A DNA stretch of 64,000 bases. It comes from Escarpia spicata. Lineage: Eukaryota; Annelida; Polychaeta; Sabellida; Siboglinidae. The stretch lies in the NCBI GenBank assembly GCA_963995525.1, contig OZ023214.1, positions 55,866,839 through 55,930,838 of the forward strand, given 5' to 3'. The notes beneath the pieces were generated by a model. That model saw only the letters and a list, made by a program, of their open reading frames with translations, ran no database searches and was not told where the DNA came from. Position 1 is the stretch's first letter. Every line of letters starts with the position of its first letter. Positions 1 through 10,159 of the stretch are shown piece by piece. A program made the translations under genes and the position numbers.

Positions 1-1
1 C

Positions 2-445
2 GAAACCCTGCCTTCCCCAGACCTCCGGCTCCCAATACCGGTCTGCGCCGCCCAGCTCCGACGATTGCTAAACGAAAGTAGTTACGATGCCACAGCAACA
101 TACACACTTGTCAATGGATTTCTAGACGGTTTCCGTATCCCCTTTGAGGGGGACCTAAGTCACAGGTCAATACCATGTAATCACCCATCTCTTTTATTAA
201 ATCCTGCAGTGGCCAGTGATATGATTCATAAGGAAAAAGGCTTGGGTCGTATAGCGGGCCCCTTCACATCATTACCTTTACACGATTATGTGGTATCACC
301 ACTGGGACTCATCCCTAAGAAAGAGCCCGGAAAATTTAGAATTATTCACGATCTGTCATTTCCAAAAGGAGATTCTGTAAATTCTGGTATACCAAAAGAT
401 TTCTGTTCAGTCTCTTATGAAGATTATGATTTTTTTTGTCGTTAA
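2..445 (+). pseudogene. DIRS-like reverse transcriptase, N-terminal part (partial, frameshifted)
   Basis: This frame is open from the window edge and covers the start of the RT domain. Recognisable motifs are SPLGLIPKKEPGKFRIIHDL (nt 298-357) and the following LSFPKGDSVN, the fingers region of DIRS/Ngaro-type RTs. The frame ends at a TAA (443-445) just after a run of T at 430-437. The conserved continuation (CFIAKADIESAF, about 463-498) is in another frame for roughly 85 bases, and the original frame resumes near 517. Two small opposite indels therefore break the RT, and it cannot be expressed as it stands. The family call is firm; the exact original start lies outside the window. Confidence 0.65.
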
Positions 446-469
446 CAACAGTAGGACAGGGCTGCTTTA

Positions 470-2059
470 TTGCCAAAGCGGATATCGAATCTGCCTTTAG
501 AATCGTGCCGATACATCCTTGACTATCATCTACTGGGGTTTACCTTTGACGGCCACTACTATTACGATAAGTGTCTTCCTATGGGTTGTGCTATATCGTG
601 CAAAATATTCGAGCAGTTTAGCTGTGCACTACAATGGATTCTACAAACCTCATTCCACGTGACATACATGTCACACATATTGGATGACTTTATTTTCCTG
701 TCGCCTTCGGAACATGTCTGTAATGTATACCTACAGCAGTTTTTTTCGTTGGCCCAATTGTTGTCTATTCCTGTGAATCAGAGGAAAACCGTGGTTCCGT
801 CCACGTGTGTCATTGTTCATGGCATTGAAATAGACACTGTACGGATGCAGGCTAGGCTGCCACAAGATAAACTGGATGCTGCAATTCAGTTAGTAAGGGC
901 CTATCGTCGTCGTCGAAAGGTTACTTTAAGGGAAATCCAAAGTCTTATTGGCACGCTCTCCTTCGCATGTAAAGTAATAATCATGGGATGCGCGTTTCTC
1001 CGCCGATTAATCGATCTAACCATCGGAATTGACAAACCGCATTTCCATATTCGCCTAGGGCAAGCTGCACGCCTAGTCTCGGTTCCAGGACACGCCAGAC
1101 CTGCGCAGGCAGTATGGCCTCGAGCCAGTACCGTCGGTCATCCCGCCGGATCTCCAGCCCTGGCCTCTGTATTCCAGCAACTGTTGAACGGTTCGTTGAC
1201 AGACCTCACCATTAAATCATACCAGAAGAGTATCGCAGTGTTTCATGATTTCTGTCATTCGCATCTCCACATTACTCGGTGGTTTCCATCGAACACATCA
1301 GCTGTGGTTTCTTTCATCGCATTTTCCTTTCAAAAAGGATATGCGCCTTCATCTATTGCCAGTACATTATCTGCTGTTTCATACGTCCATAAAATGCATC
1401 ACCTTGTCGATCCAACTGCTACGTTTGTCGTTCGGAAACTTTTACAAGGGGCAGCCAAGCTGAAGCCATCCTGTGATCAGAGGGCACCAGTTACAAAACC
1501 CGTTCTACAACAATTAGTCAGTTCTACTCCACATATTTCACCTCGTTATTACAATAGCCTTTTGACTTCAGCAATGTATCTCTTGGCATTCCATGCTTTC
1601 TTAAGAATTGGGGAAATTGCTGCTGCATCACCAGCTCGATCTAGTAGTGTTTTGCAGATGAGCCAGATGGCACTATCATCTTCTGAATGTACAGTCGTTT
1701 TTCACACTTACAAGCATCCTCCAGTGTCTTTATCTATTCCAGCTCATCCGGATTCCATCTTTTGTCCAGTAAAGGCTGTCGGATTGTATTTGGCAGTGAG
1801 GGGAAGGTCACCAGGACCAGTATTTATTTTTCCAGGAGGTACTCCTGTTTCAAAATCTTTCTTCAATGACCAGCTGAAAAAATCCTTGACTTGGGCAGAT
1901 TTATCAACTATGTCTTATAAAGGTCATAGTTTCCGCATCGGTGCCGCCACTACAGCAGCAATGCAGGGGATGTCGGATGAGGAAATCCAACATATGGGAC
2001 GCTGGAGATCCCAAGCCTTTCGCAAATATATCCGGATCCCTATGTTGCATCTACAATGA
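470..2059 (+). CDS. RT palm fused to tyrosine recombinase (DIRS-like), 529 codons
   Basis: The ORF opens at a non-ATG position; the first ~15 residues are out of the conserved frame. RT palm motifs follow: CLPMGCAISCKIFEQF (nt 575-622) and the catalytic LDD of HILDDFIFL (about nt 674-700). From about nt 1160 the product becomes a tyrosine recombinase: FLRIGEI supplies the box I Arg (nt 1604-1606), GHSFRIGAA the His-x-x-Arg (1925-1936), HMGRW the second His (1991) and RKYIR the nucleophilic Tyr (2027-2029). All recombinase catalytic residues are present, so this half looks intact. RNase H is missing between the domains, and an adenine methylase domain is not seen. The in-frame fusion is either an internal deletion that kept the frame or an unusual architecture. 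In the cell the protein would act in reverse transcription and then recombinase-mediated insertion of circular cDNA. Confidence 0.7.
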   Translation: MPKRISNLPLESCRYILDYHLLGFTFDGHYYYDKCLPMGCAISCKIFEQFSCALQWILQTSFHVTYMSHILDDFIFLSPSEHVCNVYLQQFFSLAQLLSIPVNQRKTVVPSTCVIVHGIEIDTVRMQARLPQDKLDAAIQLVRAYRRRRKVTLREIQSLIGTLSFACKVIIMGCAFLRRLIDLTIGIDKPHFHIRLGQAARLVSVPGHARPAQAVWPRASTVGHPAGSPALASVFQQLLNGSLTDLTIKSYQKSIAVFHDFCHSHLHITRWFPSNTSAVVSFIAFSFQKGYAPSSIASTLSAVSYVHKMHHLVDPTATFVVRKLLQGAAKLKPSCDQRAPVTKPVLQQLVSSTPHISPRYYNSLLTSAMYLLAFHAFLRIGEIAAASPARSSSVLQMSQMALSSSECTVVFHTYKHPPVSLSIPAHPDSIFCPVKAVGLYLAVRGRSPGPVFIFPGGTPVSKSFFNDQLKKSLTWADLSTMSYKGHSFRIGAATTAAMQGMSDEEIQHMGRWRSQAFRKYIRIPMLHLQ

Positions 2060-2133
2060 CCAACACGTAGAATGTCAGAAGACAGTAAATAAACACACTA
2101 TATATCCGAGTTCGTTATTTTAGTGACCAGGAG

Positions 2134-2724
2134 GCTTTCTACTTAGGTGGGGCTTCCTAGGTTTTAGCTCTGATCAGTGGATTCTTAGGGTAATTAATGC
2201 TTGCCATGAAATACACCTAAACTGTAGTGGTACTTAGATATGCTTTCTACTTAGGTGGGGCTATCTAGGTTTCATGATGTGTGTTGAATTTTTGGCAATA
2301 GTTTTACATGTGATAAGATGCACAGAGTTAATACTAGCCACAAGGGATGCTTATTACTTGGGCATTCGATGGAAACAAACATAATATTTATGTTGTATAA
2401 AACCTTTATGCTGATGCTTATCTGCTTGCAGTGTTCCGATTTAAGGTAGAGTTGTGCTTTCTACTTAGGTGGTACATCATATGTATATGCCCTGCAATAG
2501 TAATGTCGAGCCATCAATTATACGCGGGTATTGTGTTACTTGGATACGTTTTCTACTTAGATGGGGCTATATAAGTAACATTATTCGTGTTCTTATATTG
2601 GCAATCAGGGTTGTGTTAATACACAATATTTGTTGTTTACATCACCAATGCTTTCTACTTAGGTGGGGCGGTACGTGGAAACAAATGTGTACCATTGGCG
2701 TTTATGATGATATTTATATCCAGT
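2134..2724 (+). repeat. Six tandem ~100 bp units sharing a TTTCTACTTAGGTGGGGC core
   Basis: The core CTTTCTACTTAGGTGGGGC or a close variant begins at about 2134, 2242, 2349 (degenerate), 2456, 2548 and 2650, giving spacings of 108, 107, 107, 92 and 102. Between cores the sequence is diverged, but units 1 and 4 both end in TACTT-G/A-GATA before the next core, units 2 and 5 share TTGGCAAT and GTTAATAC, and units 3 and 6 share GGAAACAAA. This suggests a three-unit (~305-320 bp) block duplicated in tandem. It lies directly downstream of the DIRS-like ORF and could be part of that element's 3' region. Confidence 0.7.
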
Positions 2725-3760
2725 TTTAGGGGATATCAATTTGAAGGCTTGTGAATGAATATCTATGCAAATAATCAATAGTGGGGAAAGCGCAAGGTAA
2801 CCACCTCCGCCCTAAAACCCCACGTACACATCGATAACTGACACTGCAAATGAGAACCGATGTATGTTTAGTTATTATAAACATACTTCCCTTTATTTAA
2901 CATACAGTGTAATGTCTTGTTAAAACCTAATGATCGTTGACGAATATGCAAATTTATAACCCTGTTAGCAAACCGACCTAACCAAAAATATATACCAAAA
3001 ATACAGGTGTAGTTGGGGCTGGAGGGTGGGAAAACAAATATGTTATCCTTAATTACGGTAAATGACGGTTAGAACAACCCACGAGGAACTAACGAACCCT
3101 ACTGGGAAAATGTTATAGCGTGTCAACGCGCCTCGTAAATGTTATAACCGAAACAAATATTTATATCCGTCACAGCATAAAAAAGATTACCTTTCTGAGT
3201 AACGCGCGAATGAAAAAGTTGTTGTGGCTGTTGTGGCTGGAAGAGCTTGTCCCATGGTTAGGTCGGTGTACCGTACATTTCAAATATAGGCTGCAGCAAC
3301 GCCCACATAAATACCATTTGAGCTTTGATCAAATGTTGGTTTTATGCGTGCCGACGCTGCTTGTTACAAGAATCGTGGCTAGTTTGCTGAATAACACAAG
3401 GCAGATATAAGTTTGTATAAGAGCTTTATATATAAAGCCACAATCACTATGCATGAATATATTATGCAGATTACATAATTAAAATGATCATTCATTACCT
3501 AGCCAACATGATTATAATCTAAATGAGAACAGCTAAAAATAGGTCATTGGTCAAAAACTGTATATTCAATTATAACTTGCACTACACTGTTATCAATAGG
3601 TGAGCATATCGCAACTAAAAATATAAATTATTAATTGTCAAATAAGTACTACTATCAATGTGTTATTTGTTGTATTTATATTATAATAGCCAATAATAAC
3701 TAACATTGTACTATTATGTAATATCTGCCATATTCCACGTGTTGTATGTAAATAATTCTT
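2725..3760. other. No recognisable gene; AT-rich DNA
   Basis: Short ORFs here (for example 3120-3410) show no recognisable motif and have the composition of chance frames. No RNA gene was recognised. Confidence 0.5.
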
Positions 3761-3799
3761 AGGGGTATACAAATACAAGAGTTTCTTCAGTATACCCCT
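3761..3799. other. Hairpin with 10 bp stem followed by a T run
   Basis: AGGGGTATAC (3761-3770) and GTATACCCCT (3790-3799) are perfect reverse complements around a 19-base loop, and a T run follows. It may be a 3' structural element of a retrotransposon, because a TTAC-type tail follows at 3865. Confidence 0.5.
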
Positions 3800-3864
3800 T
3801 TTTTCTGACATACTCATTCTGATATACCATATACACTGTATGTATCTTTTGTTGGAAAAATAAA

Positions 3865-3886
3865 CATTTACTTACTTACTTACTTA
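3865..3886 (+). repeat. (ACTT)n short tail, probable 3' end of a retroelement
   Basis: AATAAACATTT precedes four to five ACTT repeats and then an A run. Short tandem tails of this kind terminate many non-LTR elements. No coding part was found immediately upstream. Confidence 0.45.
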
Positions 3887-4084
3887 AAAAACTAAATATA
3901 TTTCAAGAAATCGTGTATGTCAAATACATAGAGAATGCCTCGAATAGGTTTTTAAGGTGGATGTAATAATGGTATTTTGAACTGACAAACTAATGATGTT
4001 ACTTGTTCTGCCATCTCTACATACATTTCTTTGGGTCTTACTAGGTGCAAGTGAGGGCGGTTCTGCATGCGTTAACAGATTGGT

Positions 4085-5639
4085 ATGGCCAATAATCCAG
4101 CGTGTTATGAATGCTGTGATTGTCATGATAATATCAGTGTGATGTGGCAAGAGCACTACAGTCACATTTTTAATATGGTGAAAGGTAGTAGTTGCAAAGA
4201 AATGCATGTCGATTTATGCAGGGACAACTCTGTTTTTGATCCGACTATGATTGTCACGGCGTGTGAAATTGAGGAAATTATTAAGGACCTCTCGTATAAT
4301 AAGTCTCCTGGACTAGACGGTATTAGTAGTGAACACATGAAATTTGCTAGTCGACAACTACCAGTGTTACTGTCTTTACTAATGTCTGCAATTCTAATCC
4401 ATGGGTACGTACCTACATTGATGCTAAAATCTGTCATTGTTCCTATCATCAAGGATAAGAATAAACGTATCAGTGATAAGAATAACTACCAACCGATATG
4501 CTTATCAAATGTATTCACGAAGGTTGTTGAAAGTATTGTACAGTCGTATGCAGACTTGGTTGCAAACTACCTGCAATCAATTTGGTTTTAAACCGAAACA
4601 TGGTACAGAAATGTGTGTATTTTTGCTAAAAGAGCTCATAAGGTACTATATAACACATGGTTCTTGTATGTATGTAGCCTTTCTGGATGCATCCAAGGCC
4701 TTTGACAAGGTGAACCACGTCAAGCTATTCTCAAAACTACTCAAGCTTGGTGTTCCCAGTTGGATGATAAAAGTATTGTGCCAGTGGCATTGCATTCAGT
4801 CAGTGTGTGTAAGATGGGGTTCAGTATTCTCTAACTTCTTTTCTGTCAATAATGGTGTAAGACAGCGTGGTATGCTATCCCCATTATTGTTTAATGTATA
4901 TATTAATGACCTCAGTGTGTTACTTTCAAAACTACCAATGGGTTGTTGTAGTGGTAACACCATCATTAATTACCTGTTGTATGCGGATGATATTGTGTTG
5001 CTTGCTCCCTCAGCCAAGGGCTTACAAAAGCTTATTGATGCAAGCTATTCATATGGATGCAATAATTATATTTTGTTTAACAGTCAAAAATCTCAAGTAT
5101 TGTTTTTTGATACTATAAAGATAGGTCAGATAGCAGATATATTATTGGGGGAAACTCTGTTAAATGTGACCAAGTCCTCTAAGTATCTTAGTCATATAAT
5201 AACTGATACGTTGTGTGATGAAGCTGATATAAAAGCTAAACAAGGGAGCCTTTATGGCAAGTGCAACGTTTTGCTTAGAAAATTAAATTTTTGTTCTAAG
5301 CAAGTTAAAAATAAGTTATTCTCTTGTTATTGTAGTAATGTGTATTTGTGCTCATTATGGGTTAAATATAGAAAGTTGTCATTTCAGCATTTCATTGTAT
5401 CTTACAATAATGCATACAGGATCTTACATAACCTGCCTATGAGATGCAGTGCAAGTACCATGTTTGCCACTGCGGTTGTTGATAGTTTTAACACTCGTAT
5501 TAGAAAATGCATTTACAGTTTAATGAGCAGGTTATCTATTTCCACCAATTTAACTGTACAGTGCACTCTTAACAGTGATGTATATACCACTTCTGCATTA
5601 CACGGAACATGGATAGGTGCATTATATAATATTTTGTAG
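4085..5639 (+). pseudogene. LINE family A reverse transcriptase, copy 1 (5'-truncated, frameshifted)
   Basis: Two overlapping frames together give a non-LTR RT. The first (4085-4591) has the pre-RT region and NKSPGLDGISSEHMKFA followed by VPIIKDKNKRISDKNNY. The frame changes near 4540, and the second continues with NQFGFKPKHG, AFLDASKAFDKVNH (motif A), NNGVRQRGMLSPLLFNVYIND (motif B region; about 4849-4911) and LLYADDIVLL with the catalytic YADD at 4980-4991. The C-terminal thumb and tail region ends at 5639. The endonuclease half is absent, so this is a 5'-truncated insertion. The 3' UTR ends in an ATT-type tail at about 5740-5769. The same family recurs at 35.6-39.4 kb. I cannot assign the clade with certainty (Jockey/CR1/Rex group). 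Confidence 0.8.
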
Positions 5640-5739
5640 TTGTGCATAACTCATTATTGGGTATTCTTTTTATAATTATGCACATATTCAATTACTTTAC
5701 TATGGACGTACTGTATACTATGATGTACCTTGATGTATG

Positions 5740-5769
5740 AAATAAATGTTGTTTATTATTATTATTAGT
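5740..5769 (+). repeat. (ATT)n 3' tail of LINE family A copy 1
   Basis: AATAAATGTTGTTTATTATTATTATTAG follows a ~100 bp 3' UTR after the RT stop. The second family A copy has the same kind of tail at 39333-39358, which supports this as the true element end. Confidence 0.65.
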
Positions 5770-5956
5770 GCTGTGAAGACATCCAAGCACGTCCTATTTC
5801 TGTGAATTGTGAAATCAACTTCCACAGGAAAGATTGAGGTAATCAAAATTCTGAAACCTCTCATGCATGGGTGCATGCGCTTATTTGAGTGAAAGAAAAT
5901 GGCACAGCGCTGCGCATTGATAAACTATCAAGTGTTGACTATGATTAGTCATAGCA

Positions 5957-7313
5957 ACATGTTCGTGATCCGACACACACCATCGGCAATATTTTGGACC
6001 TAGTAATTTCACCATCGTCAGGAAGCGTTCTGACATCAGTGACGGCGGGATCCCTGTTCACCGATCACCACGCTGTGCACTGCCTGCTCCAAGCACCAAA
6101 GCCGAACCGAACAAAGAAGCGGGTTTCTTATCGAAAATATGCTGCAATAAATCCCACGAATTTCAGATCAGATTTCGAACTTTCACACCTGGCAACAGAC
6201 TTGTCGCAACAGTATGACACTTCCTTACAAGAATTGTTAGACAGCCACTCGATATTAATCAACCAGCTGCGCAGCCTAGACATTGAAAGCATCGCACTGA
6301 AATGGCTGGAGTCATACCTGTCGAACCGGACTCAGTCAGTGTGCATTAGTGGCCACAACTCAAATAGAACATTGCTCGAACCTGGCATCCCACAGGGGTA
6401 TGTGCTGGACCCAATTCTCTTCTCCATATACACTCTGCCATTGGGTGCTATCTTCAGAAGGCACAAGCTGCAATACCATCTTTATGCAGATGACGCCCAA
6501 TTGTATGTTGACTTGAGTGGAACGCGAGATGGAAAAGCCGCTGTTGCGGTTGACCGCATCGAGCGATGCATCGAAGAAGCGAAGCAGTGGATGTCAGACC
6601 ACAATCTACTGCTAAACGAAAACAAGACCGAGGCTGTTATCATCTCGGCACCAAATCGTAAAGACCTGCATGCCGTTTCGTGTGTTAGTGTATGCGGATG
6701 TAACATTGTTCCGTCACCGACCATCCGCAACATCGGGATTACAATCGACTCTGGACTAACAATGTTGTCACACGTGTCACAGATGTCCAAGTCAGCGTAC
6801 TACCATCTCTACGCAATTTCAAAAATAAGACATTGTCTTACTACTGATGCATGTAAGACACTAGTCCAGGCCCTGGTGACATCGCGGCTGGACTACAGTA
6901 ACGCGGTCCTGTACGGCATCACTGATACACTTATGAACAAATTGCAGATGGTACAGAACTCGGTAGCAAGACTAATTTCAAGAAAGCACCAGCACATAAC
7001 ACCTATGCTGGTCGAACTGCATTGGCTTCCAGTTCGCTGGCGTATCCAGTACAAACTGCTGGTCCTCGTTTTCACGGATTTACATGGTCTTGCTCCAGCG
7101 TATATCCAAGATCTCATAATACCGTATACGCCCACCCGCAACCTCCGATCTGCTGATCTACATCTGCTTGTAGTCCCGCGCTACAACTTAGAGGGCTACG
7201 GCAGACGAGCTTTCTCCGTGTCTTGACCTATGCTCTGGAACGCTCTTCCAATAAACGTTCGTCAAATAGAGACTTTGGATAAATTCAAAACTTGCCTTAA
7301 AACATATATTTAA
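5957..7313 (+). pseudogene. LINE family B (L2/CR1-like) with in-frame internal deletion
   Basis: The frame reads from about 5957 (QHVRDPTHTIGNILDLVI, end of the AP-endonuclease domain) through SLFTDHHAVHCLL, whose DHHAV is the endonuclease's last catalytic motif. It then passes abruptly, near 6265-6275, from the post-endonuclease linker into SIALKWLESYLSNRTQSV. The RT fingers and motif A are missing. Motif B is altered to GIPQGYVLDPILFSIY; YADD is at 6483-6494. The C-terminal LDYSNAVLYGI and ELHWLPVRWRIQYKLLVLVF segments are typical of L2/CR1-type elements. A TGA at 7224-7226 interrupts the tail, which continues in frame to TAA at 7311. The 3' UTR is AT-rich and ends in (TAA)n at about 7673-7692. 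The open frame across the deletion is notable. Confidence 0.8.
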
Positions 7314-7692
7314 GCAGGCGTACATCGACTGAGGAACTGTGCTGTAGGACACTTTTTTATGAATATGTATTTAATCAATTAATTTATTTTTATTACGTAG
7401 TGTATTCTAATTTATTTATTATTATTTATCTTTTAATACAATTTTATATATCATAATGTATATTCTCTTTCTTAATTATATTAATATTTGTGCAAACATG
7501 TCATATATGTTGGTCACATTATATATATACAATCTTATAAATCTTAATAATTATTACATTTACCGGCATCTTTATACATATATATTTTTACATTTGTTTC
7601 CATGTACGTCTTATAATGTGTGTACGCGCCTATGAACGGGCTGGTCCCGGAGATATAGCGCTATAGAAATGCTAGTAATAATAATAATAAAT
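7314..7692 (+). repeat. 3' UTR and (TAA)n tail of LINE family B
   Basis: AT-rich sequence ends with GCGCTATAGAAATGCTAG followed by TAA repeats. A GCGCT-rich segment just before a triplet tail is characteristic of L2-like 3' ends. Confidence 0.6.
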
Positions 7693-8600
7693 AATTATGT
7701 TATACTTCCTTCCAATGTACGTCACTCCATCCCAACTGTGTTAGCATACGACAATATCATTAGGAAAGAGGAATCGCTGACGGGGGGGCATCACCTCATC
7801 GAGTCAATGGCATCATTCTCCAACCAACGTTGTTGAATTGCAAGCCGTATTAGGTAACTTTTAGTGTGGCTAAAACAGAAAAGATGCGATCAATCTAGCT
7901 ATCCGAGAAATTGCTTCCAGTGTATAGTGTTGAAAAAAGAAAAGGTCCACCTAAGTCTAACCACCTGATTTATCTAGACTTCTTGCAGATGCAGCATTAA
8001 CAGCACAGCGGAATAACCACGTGTGGGTGTAACTTGTTTGCTGGAATCATCAACATGCCCACTAAAAACAAGCGCAGAAATGTCCACTGTCGAAGAAATG
8101 TTACGCAACACCTTGTGTGAATTAGAGAAGAAAATTAATTGTCAACAAGGATACACAAACCGAAGGAGGAAACATGCTTCAGCCTCCGGCCTAGGGTAGA
8201 GTTGTGCTGTTACTTTACAGCAGAACACCGTGCCATTGCCATCAGGCAATTGTTTGAGACACTCTTTGTTCAGGACCCAACACCGGTCGAAGTAGTTGTT
8301 GATCTAATGAAGAACGACTAGGCAAATGTTTTTGGGCAGTACCCTTCCAATCTTGTCATCTCGACAAGTGCAGAGCCACACCTTAAGTATCCGGTGATCC
8401 TCTGCACGCACTGTAAAAGTGGGAACAAGAGTACTAGGTGTTTCAGGAACAGTGAGTTCAGGAAGGCATAGGTTTATAAGTCCCCCCCAAAAAAAACGAA
8501 CTTGAAAATATTTGGTGAATGCTAGAATAAATGAGTGATTGGCTAAAATAAAGAAATACTCTGTAATACGTACAGGAGGTTTTTCTGCATCTTGGAACTA
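7693..8600. other. No recognisable gene
   Basis: A 60-codon ORF at 8139-8321 shows no motif I recognise and no supporting context. Confidence 0.45.
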
Positions 8601-8627
8601 ATTGCAAAAATAGGATGCATCCTGTGT

Positions 8628-8960
8628 TTTCCCATCCTCTTGGGCCGTATCTATGGTCAGTTATAAAAAATTGACGGAAGCATCAAGAAAACTAGCTAGC
8701 TATTCTTGCATTGCATCTATAAAGTATGGCGGACCAGCCAGATGATGGTCCCGATTGATGCAACGGCTCTCATACAGAAGCTAAACGGAGAAATTCACAC
8801 TTTTGAAGAGTTATCTAACCATATTTTTTTATCATTGTTGCATGCTGAACAAGAACTTGATCGGATTGGTGTGATATTTGAGACCAGTTGATAAATCTGC
8901 ATGTGAACCACGCAGTCAAGGTCCGTTTGCTTCTACGTGCATTATAATGCCGCGGTGAAT
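8628..8960 (+). pseudogene. Degenerate fragment of an uncharacterised invertebrate mobile-element protein
   Basis: The clearest frame is 8706-8891: DATALIQKLNGEIHTFEELS followed by HAEQELDRIGVIFETS. A Pro-Leu-Gly-Pro-like segment (LGPYLW) lies upstream near 8640 in another frame. From memory, this order matches a protein that recurs in many copies in invertebrate genomes, in which a segment like LVQK...TF..LA is followed by a helix and a DR-x-D-V-x-F motif. Its function is not established. A second fragment of what looks like the same family, from further toward the C-terminus, lies at 34003-34353. Several frameshifts and stops are present, so it is not functional. The assignment rests on pattern memory only. 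Confidence 0.35.
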
Positions 8961-9377
8961 TATAGGCCTTTTGTCCCTCCTACAATTGTATATCCTTGTT
9001 GACTATTTCTTCTGTCCAATGTGATATGACCAAATGGGTTACCTTGTCTGAATGGAAAGTATCATCGTAGGAAATGTTGGTATACTTTTCAGACTGTGTC
9101 ATCAATGCATAATACATATGTCAGTTATTTATCTAGTTCACCTTGCCTAAATTGCGGCAACAAAGAATGGAATCAATTGTTGGATGCCTGCCTAATGTAG
9201 ATTCTAGATGCCCTCCCTGTCACATCACAACAGCCCAAGCAGGATGCTCACCATGTCGATGTACGTTATCCAAAACAGCGCCAGACGTCCACGATGTTGG
9301 CGAAGAACATCCAGATAGGCCATGAACAAGTCCGGGTTCTTTGTACATAAAACACCGATCACGGCATAGTAGGTGGC
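8961..9377. other. No recognisable gene
   Basis: I see nothing supportable here. The ORF on the minus strand (9675-9220) overlaps the inverted-repeat element and has no recognisable domain. Confidence 0.45.
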
Positions 9378-9600
9378 TTACGAGGGACGCTAGCGCGGCG
9401 CGGTGGAATGTGGAAACGTAGTTCCGGTTTTCCAATGTTAAAATATATTTTCGGTTCCACCAACGACGTCTCCGACTCACGCCAACGTGCCAAAACACGC
9501 CAAAACGCACCCTCCATTTTAATAGTGTCATTGAACATCCGGGTATTTTGTCCATATTAAAAATCTCACTTCCACCGCGCCGCACCAGCGTCCCTCGTAA
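9378..9600. mobile_element. Short inverted-repeat element (MITE-like), 223 bp
   Basis: TTACGAGGGACGCT at 9378 begins a 31 bp terminal repeat that includes CGGCGCGGTGGAA. Its reverse complement occupies 9570-9600, with two mismatches between the ends. The inside is non-coding. No clear target-site duplication is visible, so the superfamily is unknown. Confidence 0.6.
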
Positions 9601-9604
9601 ACTA

Positions 9605-9900
9605 CCCCATGTTAAATGATAGGGTCTAATATCCATGTTAAAAGATGGGAAATGGTTTATTTGTGTATGTTTCACAGAAATTCCTATCTTACTGAGCCCT
9701 TGTTTGATCGATGACGACGTGTCTAAAATGTGGTATTATGATAAGACGTAATTTATAGAAAAAAGCATTACAAATTCAATGGGTACCTATTTATCTGAAG
9801 GACTGTATACGATATATAAAATACATATAGGGCCATGTTATAACACAACTTAAAGCCTCGCGTTTTTTAACAGGACGACCATCTTGGAATTAGACCCTTG
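9605..9900 (+). repeat. Diverged relative of the giant inverted-repeat arm (compare 19000-19960)
   Basis: Two CCATGTTAAA-type motifs at 9606-9650 resemble the units of the 18.95-19.69 kb array. Then 9702-9899 aligns by eye, in order, with 19767-19960: AAAATGTGGT, a block with TACATATAGG, GCCTCG and ACCAT-TTGGAATTA occur in both at comparable spacing. The relationship is older than that between the two arms. Confidence 0.6.
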
Positions 9901-10159
9901 GTATTATTTCGGTACGGTAATGTTTAAATTCGTGCCTTTTACATGGTACACTATAAAAATAAGCCATAAATATGTGATGAAATAGGTCAATCATGTAATG
10001 GAAAAGGTCATTGCACATACTGACTGACCCTATTTATTTATAAAACCTACGCATAGCTAACAATGATGATAAAATTGGAACTTCTTTGCTAAATTAGTCT
10101 AACTATAGTCATTTTTTTCATTTCGCGATTGCATACATTTTGTTATTGGTTTATTTAAA

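Larger units (their letters stand above)
1..2059 (+). mobile_element. DIRS-like tyrosine-recombinase retrotransposon, 5' part off-window, RNase H region missing
   Basis: A reverse transcriptase (RT) segment is followed on the same strand by a tyrosine recombinase (YR) domain, the combination that defines DIRS-type retrotransposons, which integrate by recombinase rather than by a DDE integrase or an endonuclease. The reading frame is already open at base 2, so the element enters from the left edge. After the RT thumb-like region (to about 1070) the protein passes through a Pro/Ala-rich stretch (about 1075-1160) straight into the recombinase, so the RNase H region normally found between them is absent. 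No DIRS-type terminal repeats could be placed; the 3' limit is uncertain. Confidence 0.75.

Noticed and set aside
3120..3410. 96-codon ORF
   Set aside because: No recognisable domain, AT-rich surroundings and no context.
6482..7141. Minus-strand ORFs over LINE family B
   Set aside because: Shadows of the RT frame on the plus strand.
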